Below are positions 10,204 through 19,300 of a DNA stretch of 64,000 bases, piece by piece. The DNA is taken from assembly GCF_009646115.1 (NCBI RefSeq), contig NZ_CP045723.1:30968-94967 (forward strand). Reading direction: 5' to 3'. This DNA is from Pantoea eucalypti (GTDB taxonomy: Bacteria > Pseudomonadota > Gammaproteobacteria > Enterobacterales > Enterobacteriaceae). Each line of letters opens with the position of its first letter. Position 1 is the stretch's first letter. Under the pieces are notes generated by a model. The model saw only the letters and a program-made list of their open reading frames with translations. It was not told where the DNA came from and searched no databases. Both the position numbers and the translations under genes were made by a program.

Positions 10204-10205
10204 AA

Positions 10206-10745
10206 ATGCTGACTCTTAAAAAACTAACTCCGTATGATCATGAACACCGTGACTTAATCATGCCTGGTGCATATTTCCTGCAAACGGAAGACGGCCTTGA
10301 TTGGTACTATCATTTAACACGATTTGCGGAAGATACAATTAAAATTGCTTACGACGATGCTGGTGTCGTTCGGTTTATTGAAACAGATGCATCTAAGATC
10401 TGGCCCGCGAATTTAAGTGTGGTTGAGCTGAGTCCTGACAATGTACCAGCAGAAGCGAACAACACCGGTAATTGGTCATATAGCAATGGTAGTGTGGTTC
10501 CGCGTATTTATAGCGAAAGTGAGCTAATCATCAGAGCAGAAGCTGAGCGTGACAAGCTAATTGCTGCAGCCCGTGCAACTATGAATGAATGGCAAAATGA
10601 CCTATTACTTGATGAAATCAGCGATGAAGACCGTGCATCTCTGAAGATGTGGAATGGCTATGTAAAAGCACTTAAAGCCGTCATTACTTCATCACCTGCA
10701 GAAATTGTCTGGCCAGCACCTCCTGAGCCAGTTTCAATCCGATAA
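10206..10745 (+). CDS. U: Tail fibre assembly chaperone U (Tfa family)
   Basis: A 179-residue protein with the Tfa pattern: N-terminal fibre-tip binding region and a C-terminal helical part (AEAERDKLIAAARATMNEW, SLKMWNGYVKALKAV) ending in WPAPPE. Tfa proteins trimerise the fibre tip and may stay bound to it. It shares the AT-rich composition of the fibre tip, so tip and chaperone were probably acquired together. No invertase gene or second fibre-tip cassette follows, unlike P1. Confidence 0.85.
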   Translation: MLTLKKLTPYDHEHRDLIMPGAYFLQTEDGLDWYYHLTRFAEDTIKIAYDDAGVVRFIETDASKIWPANLSVVELSPDNVPAEANNTGNWSYSNGSVVPRIYSESELIIRAEAERDKLIAAARATMNEWQNDLLLDEISDEDRASLKMWNGYVKALKAVITSSPAEIVWPAPPEPVSIR

Positions 10746-10775
10746 AAAGCATTTAATACCTGCCTTTCACTCTAA

Positions 10776-10800
10776 ACAGCGCCTCCGGGCGCTGTTTTTC
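10776..10800 (+). terminator. Terminator after tail fibre operon
   Basis: Perfect stem ACAGCGCC/GGCGCTGT with a 4-base loop and a following T run. It closes the R-S-U operon. Confidence 0.85.
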
Positions 10801-10810
10801 TTTACCTCTC

Positions 10811-10833
10811 TAAATTACAGACTCCTTACGCTC
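10811..10833 (+). promoter_or_regulatory. Late promoter of lydA-darA operon
   Basis: TAAATTACAGACTCCTTACG plus CTC. The -10 candidate TACGCT is at 10827-10832, 35 bp before the GTG of lydA. It matches the other late sites in AAATTACA, CTCC and TACnnT. Confidence 0.65.
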
Positions 10834-10867
10834 ACGCCACCTGATTACCAGGTGCTAAGGGGGGTAT

Positions 10868-11185
10868 GTGACCGATGTAGAAAAAATGCTCGCGGTTTCG
10901 CTTCTCCTGTCTTTGCTGAGCGGCACAGGCGTATTCCTGCTGGGAGTACGCGAATACCGGATCAAACCAAACGTATTCAATTTCACCACTGAGTTGGTGC
11001 TGGCGCTGATTACCGGACTGACGGCTTATTTTTTTGCGCGACAGCAGGGACTGGACGAAATCGTGATTTACCTCGCCGTGTTGGTTGCAAGTAACAACTG
11101 GCGTGAACTTTCAACTGTGTTTAAAGAACGACTCATTGCGGCAATAAACGGCGTATTTGGGTCAAAAGGAGGCTCCGGCCAATGA
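10868..11185 (+). CDS. lydA: Holin LydA-like
   Basis: A 105-residue protein with a GTG start (an ATG two bases earlier is followed at once by a stop). It has three hydrophobic segments, near residues 6-28, 38-57 and 62-76, and a charged C-terminus, as in P1 LydA. Holins open the inner membrane so the endolysin can reach the wall. It is the first gene of a late operon and overlaps the antiholin gene by 4 bp. Confidence 0.75.
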   Translation: MTDVEKMLAVSLLLSLLSGTGVFLLGVREYRIKPNVFNFTTELVLALITGLTAYFFARQQGLDEIVIYLAVLVASNNWRELSTVFKERLIAAINGVFGSKGGSGQ

Positions 11186-11637
11186 TTGATTTCCAGAACC
11201 TGTTTATGACAGCAATGGCGGCGGCGATGGTTATCGATCGCTGCGCATTCGCACGTAAAAAAGTGGCATTACTGGGTTGCGGTGTAGCGGTAGTGCGTGA
11301 CAATGCGCTGGCCTTCCCGGTCCGCCTGAATATTGCCTGTGCCGGTAAACTCGCGGGAGCCAAAATTGAGTACTGGCTACGCGATAGCAATGATCCGACC
11401 GTCGTTATCTCCGGCAAACAGCGCACGCTGGACCTTTCGCCAAAAGGGGTGAGTGAAGAGTTTCTACTGATCGATACGCGTTATCTGGAGCCGGGTGAAT
11501 GGTATCTGACAGTCCGTGTCACTCACGGTAACAGCCGTCTTAATCCCCTTTACCGTATTTTCCCGCTGCAGGATACCGTCACCAGAACTTACCAGCTGAG
11601 TAAGTCAGAGCAGGGGGAATACCATGTCGAATCCTAA
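11182..11637 (+). CDS. lydB: Antiholin LydB-like
   Basis: A 151-residue protein overlapping lydA by ATGA. The N-terminus is hydrophobic (FMTAMAAAMVIDR), followed by a beta-rich domain (NIACAGKLAGAKIEYWLRD, SEEFLLIDTRYLEPGEWYLT). Its position and length fit P1 LydB, which delays premature lysis by LydA. The identification relies on position. It overlaps hdf by 14 bp. Confidence 0.6.
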   Translation: MIDFQNLFMTAMAAAMVIDRCAFARKKVALLGCGVAVVRDNALAFPVRLNIACAGKLAGAKIEYWLRDSNDPTVVISGKQRTLDLSPKGVSEEFLLIDTRYLEPGEWYLTVRVTHGNSRLNPLYRIFPLQDTVTRTYQLSKSEQGEYHVES

Positions 11638-12241
11638 GACCTATGTCCTGCTTAGCTTTGACGAGCTCAACGAAAAAGGGCTGGCGAAGCTGAAAAAGGC
11701 GATCGCCACCAGCGGCTATGAGGTGGCAAAAATCACCGCCGCCGGCGCAGCCCGTAAAAAGGATGGTGTACCCACTAAAACCTTCAGCCTCGCCGGCATG
11801 GATGAGCAGGTCATGACCGTGCAGGTCAACGACAGCGGCGACATTTCCGGCCTGAAGCTGAACGGCAAAAACGTGCCATTTACCCACGTCACCACGATCC
11901 CCGATCTCGGACGCCAGCTGGCCGCGCTGTTTAAGAAAGGCTCGACGGCATTTCAGAAGGCGCTGGCGCGCAAGATGGCACGCGTCGCCGCCAGCAAAGA
12001 CGACTCACCGCAGCCAAAACGCGGCGTGAAATCGTCAGTTCAGCTGCTGGCCGAAGTGCGCCAGCAGCGTGACGCCTATAAAGCAGGTATCGCAGACACC
12101 CAGGCGAAGGCTGACCAGCTGACGCGGGATGCCGATGCGGTACAGAAAAACGCGGACAGCTTACAGACCGAGCTTAATCAGGAGCAGGCGATCACCCGCC
12201 AGCTGAAAGAGCAGATCGCCCAACTGGAAGAGGCAGCATGA
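11624..12241 (+). CDS. hdf: Head-internal protein Hdf-like
   Basis: A 205-residue protein. The N-terminal 100 residues form a compact alpha/beta domain (KTYVLLSFDELNEKGLAKL); the C-terminal 70 residues are a coiled coil (LLAEVRQQRDAYKAGIADTQ). P1 has hdf just before darA in the same operon, and it helps place the antirestriction proteins inside the capsid. It overlaps lydB and darA at both ends, which indicates translational coupling. Confidence 0.6.
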   Translation: MSNPKTYVLLSFDELNEKGLAKLKKAIATSGYEVAKITAAGAARKKDGVPTKTFSLAGMDEQVMTVQVNDSGDISGLKLNGKNVPFTHVTTIPDLGRQLAALFKKGSTAFQKALARKMARVAASKDDSPQPKRGVKSSVQLLAEVRQQRDAYKAGIADTQAKADQLTRDADAVQKNADSLQTELNQEQAITRQLKEQIAQLEEAA

Positions 12242-14442
12242 TGAATGAGATTTTAAGCAACCGTATGGTGCTGGACCTCCAGAACCGCACACCGGGCGCA
12301 GTGCTGGCGCAGGCGGTTTATGACGGCCTGATGACCGGCAGCAGCGCGGATATGATGCTGGAAAGCGTCACTATCGACGATATAGATCACACCTACCTGG
12401 GAAATGAAAGTCTGGTGCCGGGTGCGATGTTTGAGGCAATCAGCACCGAGCGCATGCGTCTGGCGCAGACCATGCGCGCCTTTGTGAAAGCGTTAAACCG
12501 TGGCCTGAACGGGACCAATATCAGCGCCGGTACTGACGATGCAGGCGCTGATACTACCGGGCAAAAAACTGTGGGCGGCGCGGTGATTGGTAAAGTTCGC
12601 CGTGTGGCCAGCATACCGGTTATGAGTGCGCTGATTCCATTATCAGACGGGCAGAGCGTGTCGCTGGTGTTCCACTCTCCGACCGCTGACAACGGTAAGA
12701 TCCGTAATCAGGATACGCTGGTGGCGTTTCAGTTCCTGATCAACAAGCGCGACGTGACACACATTGTGGCCCCGATTGGCGGACGGGATATGTCGCTGCA
12801 GCAGGTCACGCAGGCGCTTTCCAACCTGATCGAGAAGAACAGCGGCAAGTTCACAAAGCAGAAGGATGCACAGACGAAGTTACGCGCCGAAGTGGAGACC
12901 ACACAGGCCGAAACGGACAAGCTGGCAGATCAGCAGTCTGCACTGCTGGAAGTGGTGGATACACAGACCGCACGCGTGCAGATGCAGCAGGATAATGAGC
13001 AGACGCTGCGCGGCAAAGTCGCAGCCCAGCGCCAGATCAATGCCGACCTTACCGGCCAGCTGGCGGCGCTGCAGCAGGCGAAAGCGAGTGAGTCTGAAAG
13101 CACGGACACTTTCAGCGATCGCACTATCCAGGTTAAAGCGCACCTGAACATGGACGGACAGGCGACGCTGAGCAACGGCGCGACGGTCCGCTATCACAGC
13201 TATGACCAGGACGGAGAGCTTAAAGGTAAGGTGATCATCACCGAAGCGGATGGGACCACGTTTGAAATGCCGTCCAAATCCAGCCAGGGCGCGGAAATAG
13301 GTAAAGCCGCCACAAAACTGCTGAAGGCCTACCGCACCGGCGCGGCGGATAAATACCGTGTCAGTGCTGAGCCAGTTTTGACGCAGGAGCCACAACCTGA
13401 ACCGGCGCCGCAACCAGAGCCACAGCCAGAACCACAGCCACAGCCAGAGCCAGAACCACAACCTGTCGCACCCGCAGCCGTCTGGCGCTATGCGATGGTA
13501 AACCGGCCAGTTGGTATCGGCGCGGTACCGCCAGAATATGCCTTCGTTGCAGACCAGCCAGCAGAAGGCCAGCCATACAGCGGCGTTGCGCGTAACGGCA
13601 TCATTTCCTACGACCGTCCACTTACTGACAAAGAGATTGCTGACTTTGAGCTGAAGCTGATCCCGACGCATGCGGATCTCGATGCGCTGGCCATAACCGT
13701 GGCCGACAAGATGAGCGATTACGCCGCGCAGTATCTGGAAATGTCCGCAGAAGACCCGGACACCTACGCAAAACAGGTGCGCATGGTTGCCCGTAAAAAC
13801 CGTACTGGCGTTGCCTACCCCGAAGGCGAAGACCTGACCTACTTCAATCAGGCCATTGACGCCAGATTGCAGATCCTTGCAGCAGATGAGCCAAAGCAGG
13901 AAGAGACAGACGTGACTGACGATCGTGAAAGCACTGACCCATTCTGGATAGCGGCGAAGCGCCTGGGCGATCTTGTAGGCTGGGCGTCTGACCTGGTAAA
14001 TGCCTGGGCCGAAGCGCTGGGTTATGGCAGTGAGCAGATGAAGCAGGCGGCGGACTATGTGGAGGTTAATCAAAGCCCTGATTATCTGAAGGCTGTAGAA
14101 GCCGCGATGATCACCGGCAAGCGTATTCCGCTGGTGGAGGAACTAAGCACCTCTGAGCCAGAGCCAGCCCCGCAGCCAGAGCCACAACCAGAACCGCAGC
14201 CTGAGCCAGTGCCGGAAGCAGACACCCAGGCGCAGAAGGCGATTGATTACCTTCAGGGGCTGACTTCGCTCGATACCGACGATATGGACGTGATCCGTGC
14301 TGGCCGTAACCAGGTCCGTGAGGCCATTACCGCACTGACGGCCGCGGGTGTATTCGATGAAAACGAATCGCTGGTCAATGACGCCGTGGAGCACCTTAGC
14401 GATCTGCTGGTGGCCGTGCAGCGTAACGGGGTGGCCGCATGA
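12238..14442 (+). CDS. darA: Internal head protein / antirestriction DarA-like
   Basis: A 734-residue protein, a little longer than P1 DarA (about 640). The start MNEILSNRMVLDLQNRTPG is followed by an alpha/beta domain, a coiled coil (residues about 205-285), and two Pro-Glu-Gln linkers (about 382-405 and 640-660) that separate compact segments. In P1, DarA is packaged in the capsid, cut by the head protease, and with DarB protects incoming DNA from type I restriction. Tight overlaps with hdf and ddrA support one operon. Confidence 0.7.
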   Translation: MMNEILSNRMVLDLQNRTPGAVLAQAVYDGLMTGSSADMMLESVTIDDIDHTYLGNESLVPGAMFEAISTERMRLAQTMRAFVKALNRGLNGTNISAGTDDAGADTTGQKTVGGAVIGKVRRVASIPVMSALIPLSDGQSVSLVFHSPTADNGKIRNQDTLVAFQFLINKRDVTHIVAPIGGRDMSLQQVTQALSNLIEKNSGKFTKQKDAQTKLRAEVETTQAETDKLADQQSALLEVVDTQTARVQMQQDNEQTLRGKVAAQRQINADLTGQLAALQQAKASESESTDTFSDRTIQVKAHLNMDGQATLSNGATVRYHSYDQDGELKGKVIITEADGTTFEMPSKSSQGAEIGKAATKLLKAYRTGAADKYRVSAEPVLTQEPQPEPAPQPEPQPEPQPQPEPEPQPVAPAAVWRYAMVNRPVGIGAVPPEYAFVADQPAEGQPYSGVARNGIISYDRPLTDKEIADFELKLIPTHADLDALAITVADKMSDYAAQYLEMSAEDPDTYAKQVRMVARKNRTGVAYPEGEDLTYFNQAIDARLQILAADEPKQEETDVTDDRESTDPFWIAAKRLGDLVGWASDLVNAWAEALGYGSEQMKQAADYVEVNQSPDYLKAVEAAMITGKRIPLVEELSTSEPEPAPQPEPQPEPQPEPVPEADTQAQKAIDYLQGLTSLDTDDMDVIRAGRNQVREAITALTAAGVFDENESLVNDAVEHLSDLLVAVQRNGVAA
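13378..13464 (+). repeat. Pro-Glu-Gln coding repeat 1 in darA
   Basis: Near-tandem units of CAGCCAGAGCCA type encode PQPEPAPQPEPQPEPQPQP. It is a flexible linker and a likely site of slippage. Confidence 0.8.
14152..14217 (+). repeat. Pro-Glu-Gln coding repeat 2 in darA
   Basis: Same unit type as the first linker, encoding SEPEPAPQPEPQPEPQPEP. Recombination between the two tracts would delete the segment between them. Confidence 0.8.
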
Positions 14443-14834
14443 CCTTAACCGCACTGCAAAAGCTGGATTTAGCCGACCAGCTGGACGAGCTGATTATCAA
14501 AGCCCCGACCGTTAAGGGACTGGACCTTCTGGATCTCAATGACCAGATGGAGGCGATCATGCTCCAGCTGGGTTATGGCGTTGCGCCAGCACCCGCCACC
14601 AGCGAACCGGCACCCGCGACGGTCACTGAGCCACAGCCGGAACCCGTGAAGGAAGATCAGCCCGTTCCCGAAGTTGTTACTGACTTTCTGGCCGGTAAGT
14701 TCATCAGCCAGGCGCAACTGGATTTTGTTGAGACGCTGCGCCGTGTCGGTGACTACATCGGCGTTTATCTGGAGCTCGACGACGCGAGACAACAGACCGC
14801 CAGCTGGATAGCCGCCAGCGGCCTCGCTGCTTAA
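14439..14834 (+). CDS. ddrA: DdrA-like protein of the dar operon
   Basis: A 131-residue protein overlapping darA by ATGA. Two helical parts (LADQLDELIIKAPTVKGL; QAQLDFVETLRRVGDYIGV) are joined by a Pro/Glu-rich linker like those in DarA. P1 ddrA lies downstream of darA; its role is not well defined. It is the last gene before a strong terminator. Confidence 0.55.
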   Translation: MTLTALQKLDLADQLDELIIKAPTVKGLDLLDLNDQMEAIMLQLGYGVAPAPATSEPAPATVTEPQPEPVKEDQPVPEVVTDFLAGKFISQAQLDFVETLRRVGDYIGVYLELDDARQQTASWIAASGLAA

Positions 14835-14839
14835 ACATC

Positions 14840-14868
14840 AACCCCGTTTCGGCGGGGTTTTTTATTCC
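14840..14868 (+). terminator. Terminator between ddrA and ddrB
   Basis: Stem AACCCCG/CGGGGTT with loop TTTCGG and six T. It probably lowers, but may not abolish, expression of ddrB. Confidence 0.85.
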
Positions 14869-14878
14869 TGGGAACAAA

Positions 14879-16255
14879 ATGCTTAACGAGAAATTACGAA
14901 ATCTGCTGAGCGACGCTGGCAGCATATTTGCCCTGATCGGGCTGGTGGGCTCAATGCGTAAAGCACAGACCACAACGGGGCGATCGTCATATGTCGTTAC
15001 CGGCAAAGGGCAGGAGGTAAAGACGGCGTTTAAGGTGGTGGATGCGCGCCACCTGATTATTTCTAACAACCTCGACGGCACAATAAACCCGCTTTTCCCG
15101 GCTGAGTTGCAGCCACGCGACCGCACGCGCCTGACCAGTAAAGTGCAGGTATCTAAAATCGCAGGCAACCTCAGACCGGCAAAGCTGACTGATTCAGGCA
15201 TGAGCAGCCACGGCGCGCCAATCGTGGGCGCAGATAACGTGGTTGAGTCGGGTAACGGGCGCTCGATGGGGATCACCCGCGCCTATGAGCAGGGGCAGGC
15301 CGACGAGTACCGCCAGTATCTGATTGAGCACGCAAAAGATTACGGCCTTAAAGCTTCGGATATCGCGCAGATGGATATGCCGGTACTGGTGCGTGAGCGC
15401 ATTACCGACGTTGACTGTGCGCAGTTTGCGAAAGACTCCAACCTCTCCGATTTGCAGGAAATGGCGGCGAGTGAGAAGGCCTTTGTCGATGCCGAAATGC
15501 TCGATGAGCGTCTGATGGCCATCTTCAATCCGTCCGACGACGGCAACCTACTGGCACGCTCAAACGACGGCTTTATCCGGGCATTCATGAAAGAGATTGG
15601 CGACACAGCGACCGCAGGCCTGCTGACCGAAGACGGGCGCCCGACGAAGCAGCTGATTGACCGCATGCAGAATGCGATCTTTGCCCGTGCCTACAAAGAC
15701 GAACGGCTGGTTAAGCTGGTATCCGAAGAGCCGGACCCGGAAATGCGCAACATTCTGACAGCGCTCAACACAGCGGCAAGCGAGTTTGCACAGATGCAGA
15801 TGTTATCCGGAGACGTTCACCGGCAGGCCGTCAACGGCCTGGTGGATGGAGTGCAGTCGGTTGATGGTCTCGATCAGCAGGCAATCGCTGCGTTGCAGGA
15901 TGCTATCAAACTGGTTCGCCAGGCTAAAGATAGCGGGCAGGCCATACAGGAAGTACTGGCGCAGCAGGGATTATTTGAAGAATCCAGCAAAGAGGCCGAA
16001 GCGCTGGCGCTGTTTATTGTGGCAAACAACCGCAGCGCAAAACGTATCGGGGCCGCGTTTAAAAAGATGGCGCAGAAGATCAACGACGAGTTGTTACACC
16101 AGCAGCAGGCGTTGGGGGATATGTTCGGCGGCGGTGAGCTGACGCTGAATGACGTGCTGACGGCGGTATCAGGAGAAATTGAGGAGGAATTTGGTGAAGG
16201 TAAGGGGTTAAGCTTTGCCATTTTCGAGTCTGTCAGCGCGCAGGCAACGAGCTAA
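14879..16255 (+). CDS. ddrB: DdrB-like protein, short form with ddrB-ParB domain
   Basis: A 458-residue protein. Residues about 35-160 match the ddrB-like ParB superfamily pattern (ARHLIISNN, GAPIVGADNVVESGNGRS, YRQYLIEHA). The rest is helical, including MLSGDVHRQAVNGLVDGV. P1 DdrB is about 1000 residues, so this copy ends at less than half that length; cargo genes begin just after it. The stop is followed by a terminator, so the short form seems settled, not freshly broken. Confidence 0.65.
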   Translation: MLNEKLRNLLSDAGSIFALIGLVGSMRKAQTTTGRSSYVVTGKGQEVKTAFKVVDARHLIISNNLDGTINPLFPAELQPRDRTRLTSKVQVSKIAGNLRPAKLTDSGMSSHGAPIVGADNVVESGNGRSMGITRAYEQGQADEYRQYLIEHAKDYGLKASDIAQMDMPVLVRERITDVDCAQFAKDSNLSDLQEMAASEKAFVDAEMLDERLMAIFNPSDDGNLLARSNDGFIRAFMKEIGDTATAGLLTEDGRPTKQLIDRMQNAIFARAYKDERLVKLVSEEPDPEMRNILTALNTAASEFAQMQMLSGDVHRQAVNGLVDGVQSVDGLDQQAIAALQDAIKLVRQAKDSGQAIQEVLAQQGLFEESSKEAEALALFIVANNRSAKRIGAAFKKMAQKINDELLHQQQALGDMFGGGELTLNDVLTAVSGEIEEEFGEGKGLSFAIFESVSAQATS

Positions 16256-16273
16256 TTTTACTGGTTCATAATA

Positions 16274-16306
16274 TGCGTCAGCTCAGACTTGAGCTGACGG
16301 TTTTCA
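16274..16306 (+). terminator. Terminator after ddrB
   Basis: Stem CGTCAGCTCA/TGAGCTGACG with short loop GACT, followed by GTTTTC. The T run is short but the stem is strong. Confidence 0.7.
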
Positions 16307-16332
16307 CTGGCTGCACATCATTAAATCTGATC

Positions 16333-16356
16333 GTCTGCTTTGAGCGAAAAGCGGAC
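16333..16356. repeat. GTCCGC palindromic element A
   Basis: GTCTGCTTTGAGCG followed by AAAAGCGGAC: arms GTCtGCTTT/AAAGCGGAC with an AGCGA-type tip. It is one of six related elements in the window and marks the left edge of the cargo block. Confidence 0.75.
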
Positions 16357-16372
16357 TTAGTCACGGTCAAGG

Positions 16373-16642
16373 TTATTTTTTTCGTAATAGAAAAGCTGCG
16401 ACTGCTGTCATAATGCCTATCAACGGCATCGTGCCAGCACCTGCTAAAAAGTTACGCTGATCTATCCGATTATCTGTACGAATGTGAGAAAGACGCGTGA
16501 GTGCGTTTTTTTTCGTAGTAGCACTAACCTCTTCAAATTGCTTTATATAGCCTTGGCTAATTAAATTAAAAGCCTGATTTTCTTCCGAATTTTCTAACGC
16601 AACTATCTGTTTACCTTTTTGATAGAAATGGTAGTCAGGCAT
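16373..16642 (-). CDS. Small protein with C-terminal membrane segment
   Basis: An 89-residue unrecognised protein. The first two thirds are soluble (MPDYHFYQKGKQIVALENSE); residues about 66-86 (GAGTMPLIGIMTAVAAFLL) are a single membrane span followed by RKK. A good ribosome site (AAGGACG) precedes the ATG. It stands alone on the minus strand between palindromes A and B, so it is a cargo gene, not part of the late operon. No function can be given. Confidence 0.55.
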   Translation of the reverse strand: MPDYHFYQKGKQIVALENSEENQAFNLISQGYIKQFEEVSATTKKNALTRLSHIRTDNRIDQRNFLAGAGTMPLIGIMTAVAAFLLRKK

Positions 16643-16755
16643 CCGGTCGTCCTTACAATGAAAGTTGATGAGGTGCTTAAGCTCTCAGGTTTAGCTATCT
16701 ACACAGAAACCCGTTTTTTTCTACGCAGGTCAACACAAAAATTTTTTTATTCGTA

Positions 16756-16783
16756 ATGTCCGCTTCTGGCACAAAGCGGACAT
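16756..16783. repeat. GTCCGC palindromic element B
   Basis: ATGTCCGCTTCTGGCAC followed by AAAGCGGACAT: near-perfect stem with the TGGCAC tip. It separates the small membrane gene from the chemoreceptor gene. Confidence 0.8.
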
Positions 16784-16938
16784 GAATCATGTATAAACGC
16801 TGTAAGAGAGAAGTTGATATTAACAATCTTTCCTACCCCTTATGAGGTAATTACTAACATCAGTATTGGCTAATTACTGGGTAACAGGTTAGACCTTATT
16901 GCTATTCAACCTAAATATTCTCTTTCTTACGCCTGCTA

Positions 16939-16965
16939 TAAAGTTAATGAATAGTTGACCGATAA
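16939..16965 (+). promoter_or_regulatory. Sigma-28 (FliA) flagellar promoter of the chemoreceptor gene
   Basis: TAAAGTTA, an 11-bp spacer, then ACCGATAA. This fits the enterobacterial FliA consensus TAAAGTTT-N11-GCCGATAA almost exactly and lies 70 bp before the receptor start, on the right strand. It would place the gene in the host's class 3 flagellar regulon. Confidence 0.85.
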
Positions 16966-17034
16966 TGATGATTAAGATGCTTTTAATCTGCATTATTTGT
17001 GTTCTTATAATAATTAATTCAGCAGGATGTAAAA

Positions 17035-18974
17035 ATGAGTAATATTCTTAACAATATTAATCTTACCGCTAAGTTTGCAATTCTGGGCTTGTTTTGCCTT
17101 GTTCTTTTTTCAGTTCCTACCGTGCTTTTTGTGTCAGAAGGTAATAAATATATTCAGGACAAGCAGAAAGAAGTCACAGGAGTGCCTGCTGAAAACAAAA
17201 TCCTTGCCCTCTTGAATCTGATACAGCGCCATCGCGCTGAAACAGCCCTCGCTATTGCGCAAAAAAATCCTGCCACCTCATCGCGTCTAAGTGTTAGAGA
17301 TGACATTGTTACTATCACCGATGCCATCAAGAAAGAGATGGCGCAGACAGAAGGCAGTGCGGGTTTAATCGATAAAATTAATGGGGTGCGTGCACAGTGG
17401 GACGCGCTGCAGCAGGACATTGATGCTTCGAAACTGGATCAAACGGCCAGCCTTGACGCACATGCGCAACTCATCCGCAAACTTCTTAACACAAACCGCG
17501 ACGTGCTGGATTTTTACGGTCTGTCGCTTGATTCAGATATCAGTACGTACCGCCTGATTACCAGCAATTTCTCATCATTGCCTGAGCTTACCGAAAGTCT
17601 GGGTAAAATTCGTGCGTTCGGGACTTCACTGCTTGCAAGGAAAGAAGCCGTTAGTGAGGCTGACTCTGTCCGTATGGAATCATTAATCAGCACGGGTGCC
17701 TATAATCTGGATATGTTTGCTCAGGACTCAGAGAAGCTTTTTTCGTCTGATACAGGGCTGAAGCAGAAATTCAGTGCCGATGCCGACGGGGCCGTACAGG
17801 AAGCCCAAAATGCCCTGAAAACTGCAGGTGAGTTATTTATTAGCCGCAGTATGACGAATCAGAGTCCTCAGGACTATGCCGCACTTTTTACCAGCGCGAT
17901 TAACAGATTCAGCACCTACGCGATTGCGGGCGGTAATGAACTGAATGACATGCTGAACCAGCAGATTACGGACCACCGGCATGCACAGTATGGTTTGCTG
18001 AGCGTTCTTCTCTTTATGGTCCTGCTTTCTGTCGTTTTCGCATTGATTATTATCCGTTCTGTAACACGACCTATCGGTGCCGCGTCCAAGCTTGCGCTTG
18101 AAGTGGCAGAAGGCGATCTGACCGCATCTTTTTCCGTGACAGGACGCAATGAAACAGCCGGTCTGCTTAAGGCATTACTGCAGATGAGTCAGCGCCTGAC
18201 GGTGACGGTAGAAAAACATTAAAAAGTAATGCTGTCACCATTGCCACCTCATCTGAGGAGATTGCCCGCGGTAACGGCGATCTTTCTGCGAGGACGGAAG
18301 AACAGGCTGCATCGCTGGCTGAAACAGCCGCCAGTATGGAACAACTCTCTTCGATCATCGGCAACAATGCTGAAAACACCCGCCATGCTGCAGAAATGGC
18401 CAGCTCGGCTACCAGCGCGGCATTGCGTGGCGGTCAGGCAATGGAATCAGTGCTGGGTTCCATGGAGAAAATCAGCAGCAGTGCAGGGCAGATTAAGGAA
18501 ATCATTTCTGTCATTGATGGGATTGCGTTTCAGACGAATATTCTCGCGTTAAACGCGGCTGTTGAAGCTGCCCGGGCCGGTGAGCACGGTAAGGGCTTTG
18601 CGGTTGTTGCGGCGGAAGTCAGATCGCTGGCACAGCGCTCGGCTGGCGCGGCGAAAGAAATTAAAGGACTGATCGAACAGTCTGTGGAGAATGCTGAGCA
18701 GGGCATTTCGATGGCCCGGGATGCAGGTGAAAAAGTGAAGGAGAGTATGGATGCGATTGAACAGACAGCACAGCTGGTGAGAGAGATTTCATCTTCTTCA
18801 GAAGAGCAGAGTGCAGGCGTATCGCAGATAAATATTGCCGTTACTCAGATGGATCAGGTCACACAGCAGAATGCCGTGCTCGTTGAAGAGTCAGCATCGT
18901 CTGCTGATGAACTTGCAAGTCGAGCCGCTAATCTGAGGGACGCTGTTAGCGTGTTCCGCACAAACGCTGGTTAA
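17035..18974 (+). pseudogene. Methyl-accepting chemotaxis protein, frameshifted
   Basis: Part 1 (17035-18222) has a membrane segment at residues about 12-30, a periplasmic sensor domain, a second span at about 318-340 and a HAMP start (RSVTRPIGAASKLA), and stops after TVTVEKH. The signalling half continues in another frame, from [19 protein letters not shown] near 18231 through the tip [20 protein letters not shown] to 18974. One missing base in the A-rich CATTAAAAAG near 18215-18230 would explain this. Joined, it is a normal 640-residue receptor without the C-terminal CheR tether. It could be a true pseudogene, a phase-variable gene or a sequencing error. Confidence 0.85.
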
Positions 18975-19063
18975 AATTTCCGTTAACTACTTCTTTTATA
19001 TGTCTGTAAACGGCGTGCTGCCAGGCGCATTTCTGAGGTCTGTCATCTCAGTAACAGTATCTC

Positions 19064-19089
19064 TTAAGCCATCCTACGGGATGGCTTAA
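19064..19089 (+). terminator. Terminator after the chemoreceptor
   Basis: Stem TTAAGCCATCC/GGATGGCTTAA with a 4-base loop, followed by TTCCTTCC. A strong hairpin; the T tract is weak. Confidence 0.65.
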
Positions 19090-19300
19090 TTCCTTCCTTA
19101 CGTTCCGTAGATCTTTTTTGAATTCTGCTGTCAAAATACAGGTCACTTTAAGCCGCTTCAGGCATTCCTTTAACAATAAAAAATTCATCCCGACAAACAA
19201 TTTTATCAATAAATCAATGCACTAACCCTTCAGGGTTTTTTATTTTATCGGAAATAGCGAATTTCGCCGCTGTCACAAGGAAGCCTAACGTGAACGGGTC

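Noticed and set aside
12880..14073. A 397-codon minus-strand ORF opposite darA
   Set aside because: It is Trp/Leu/Arg-rich shadow coding from the CAG/GAG repeats of darA, with no ribosome site and no family features.
18229..18552. ORF overlapping the chemoreceptor break
   Set aside because: It is a third frame over the signalling domain; its residues do not match the receptor, while the frame ending at 18974 does.
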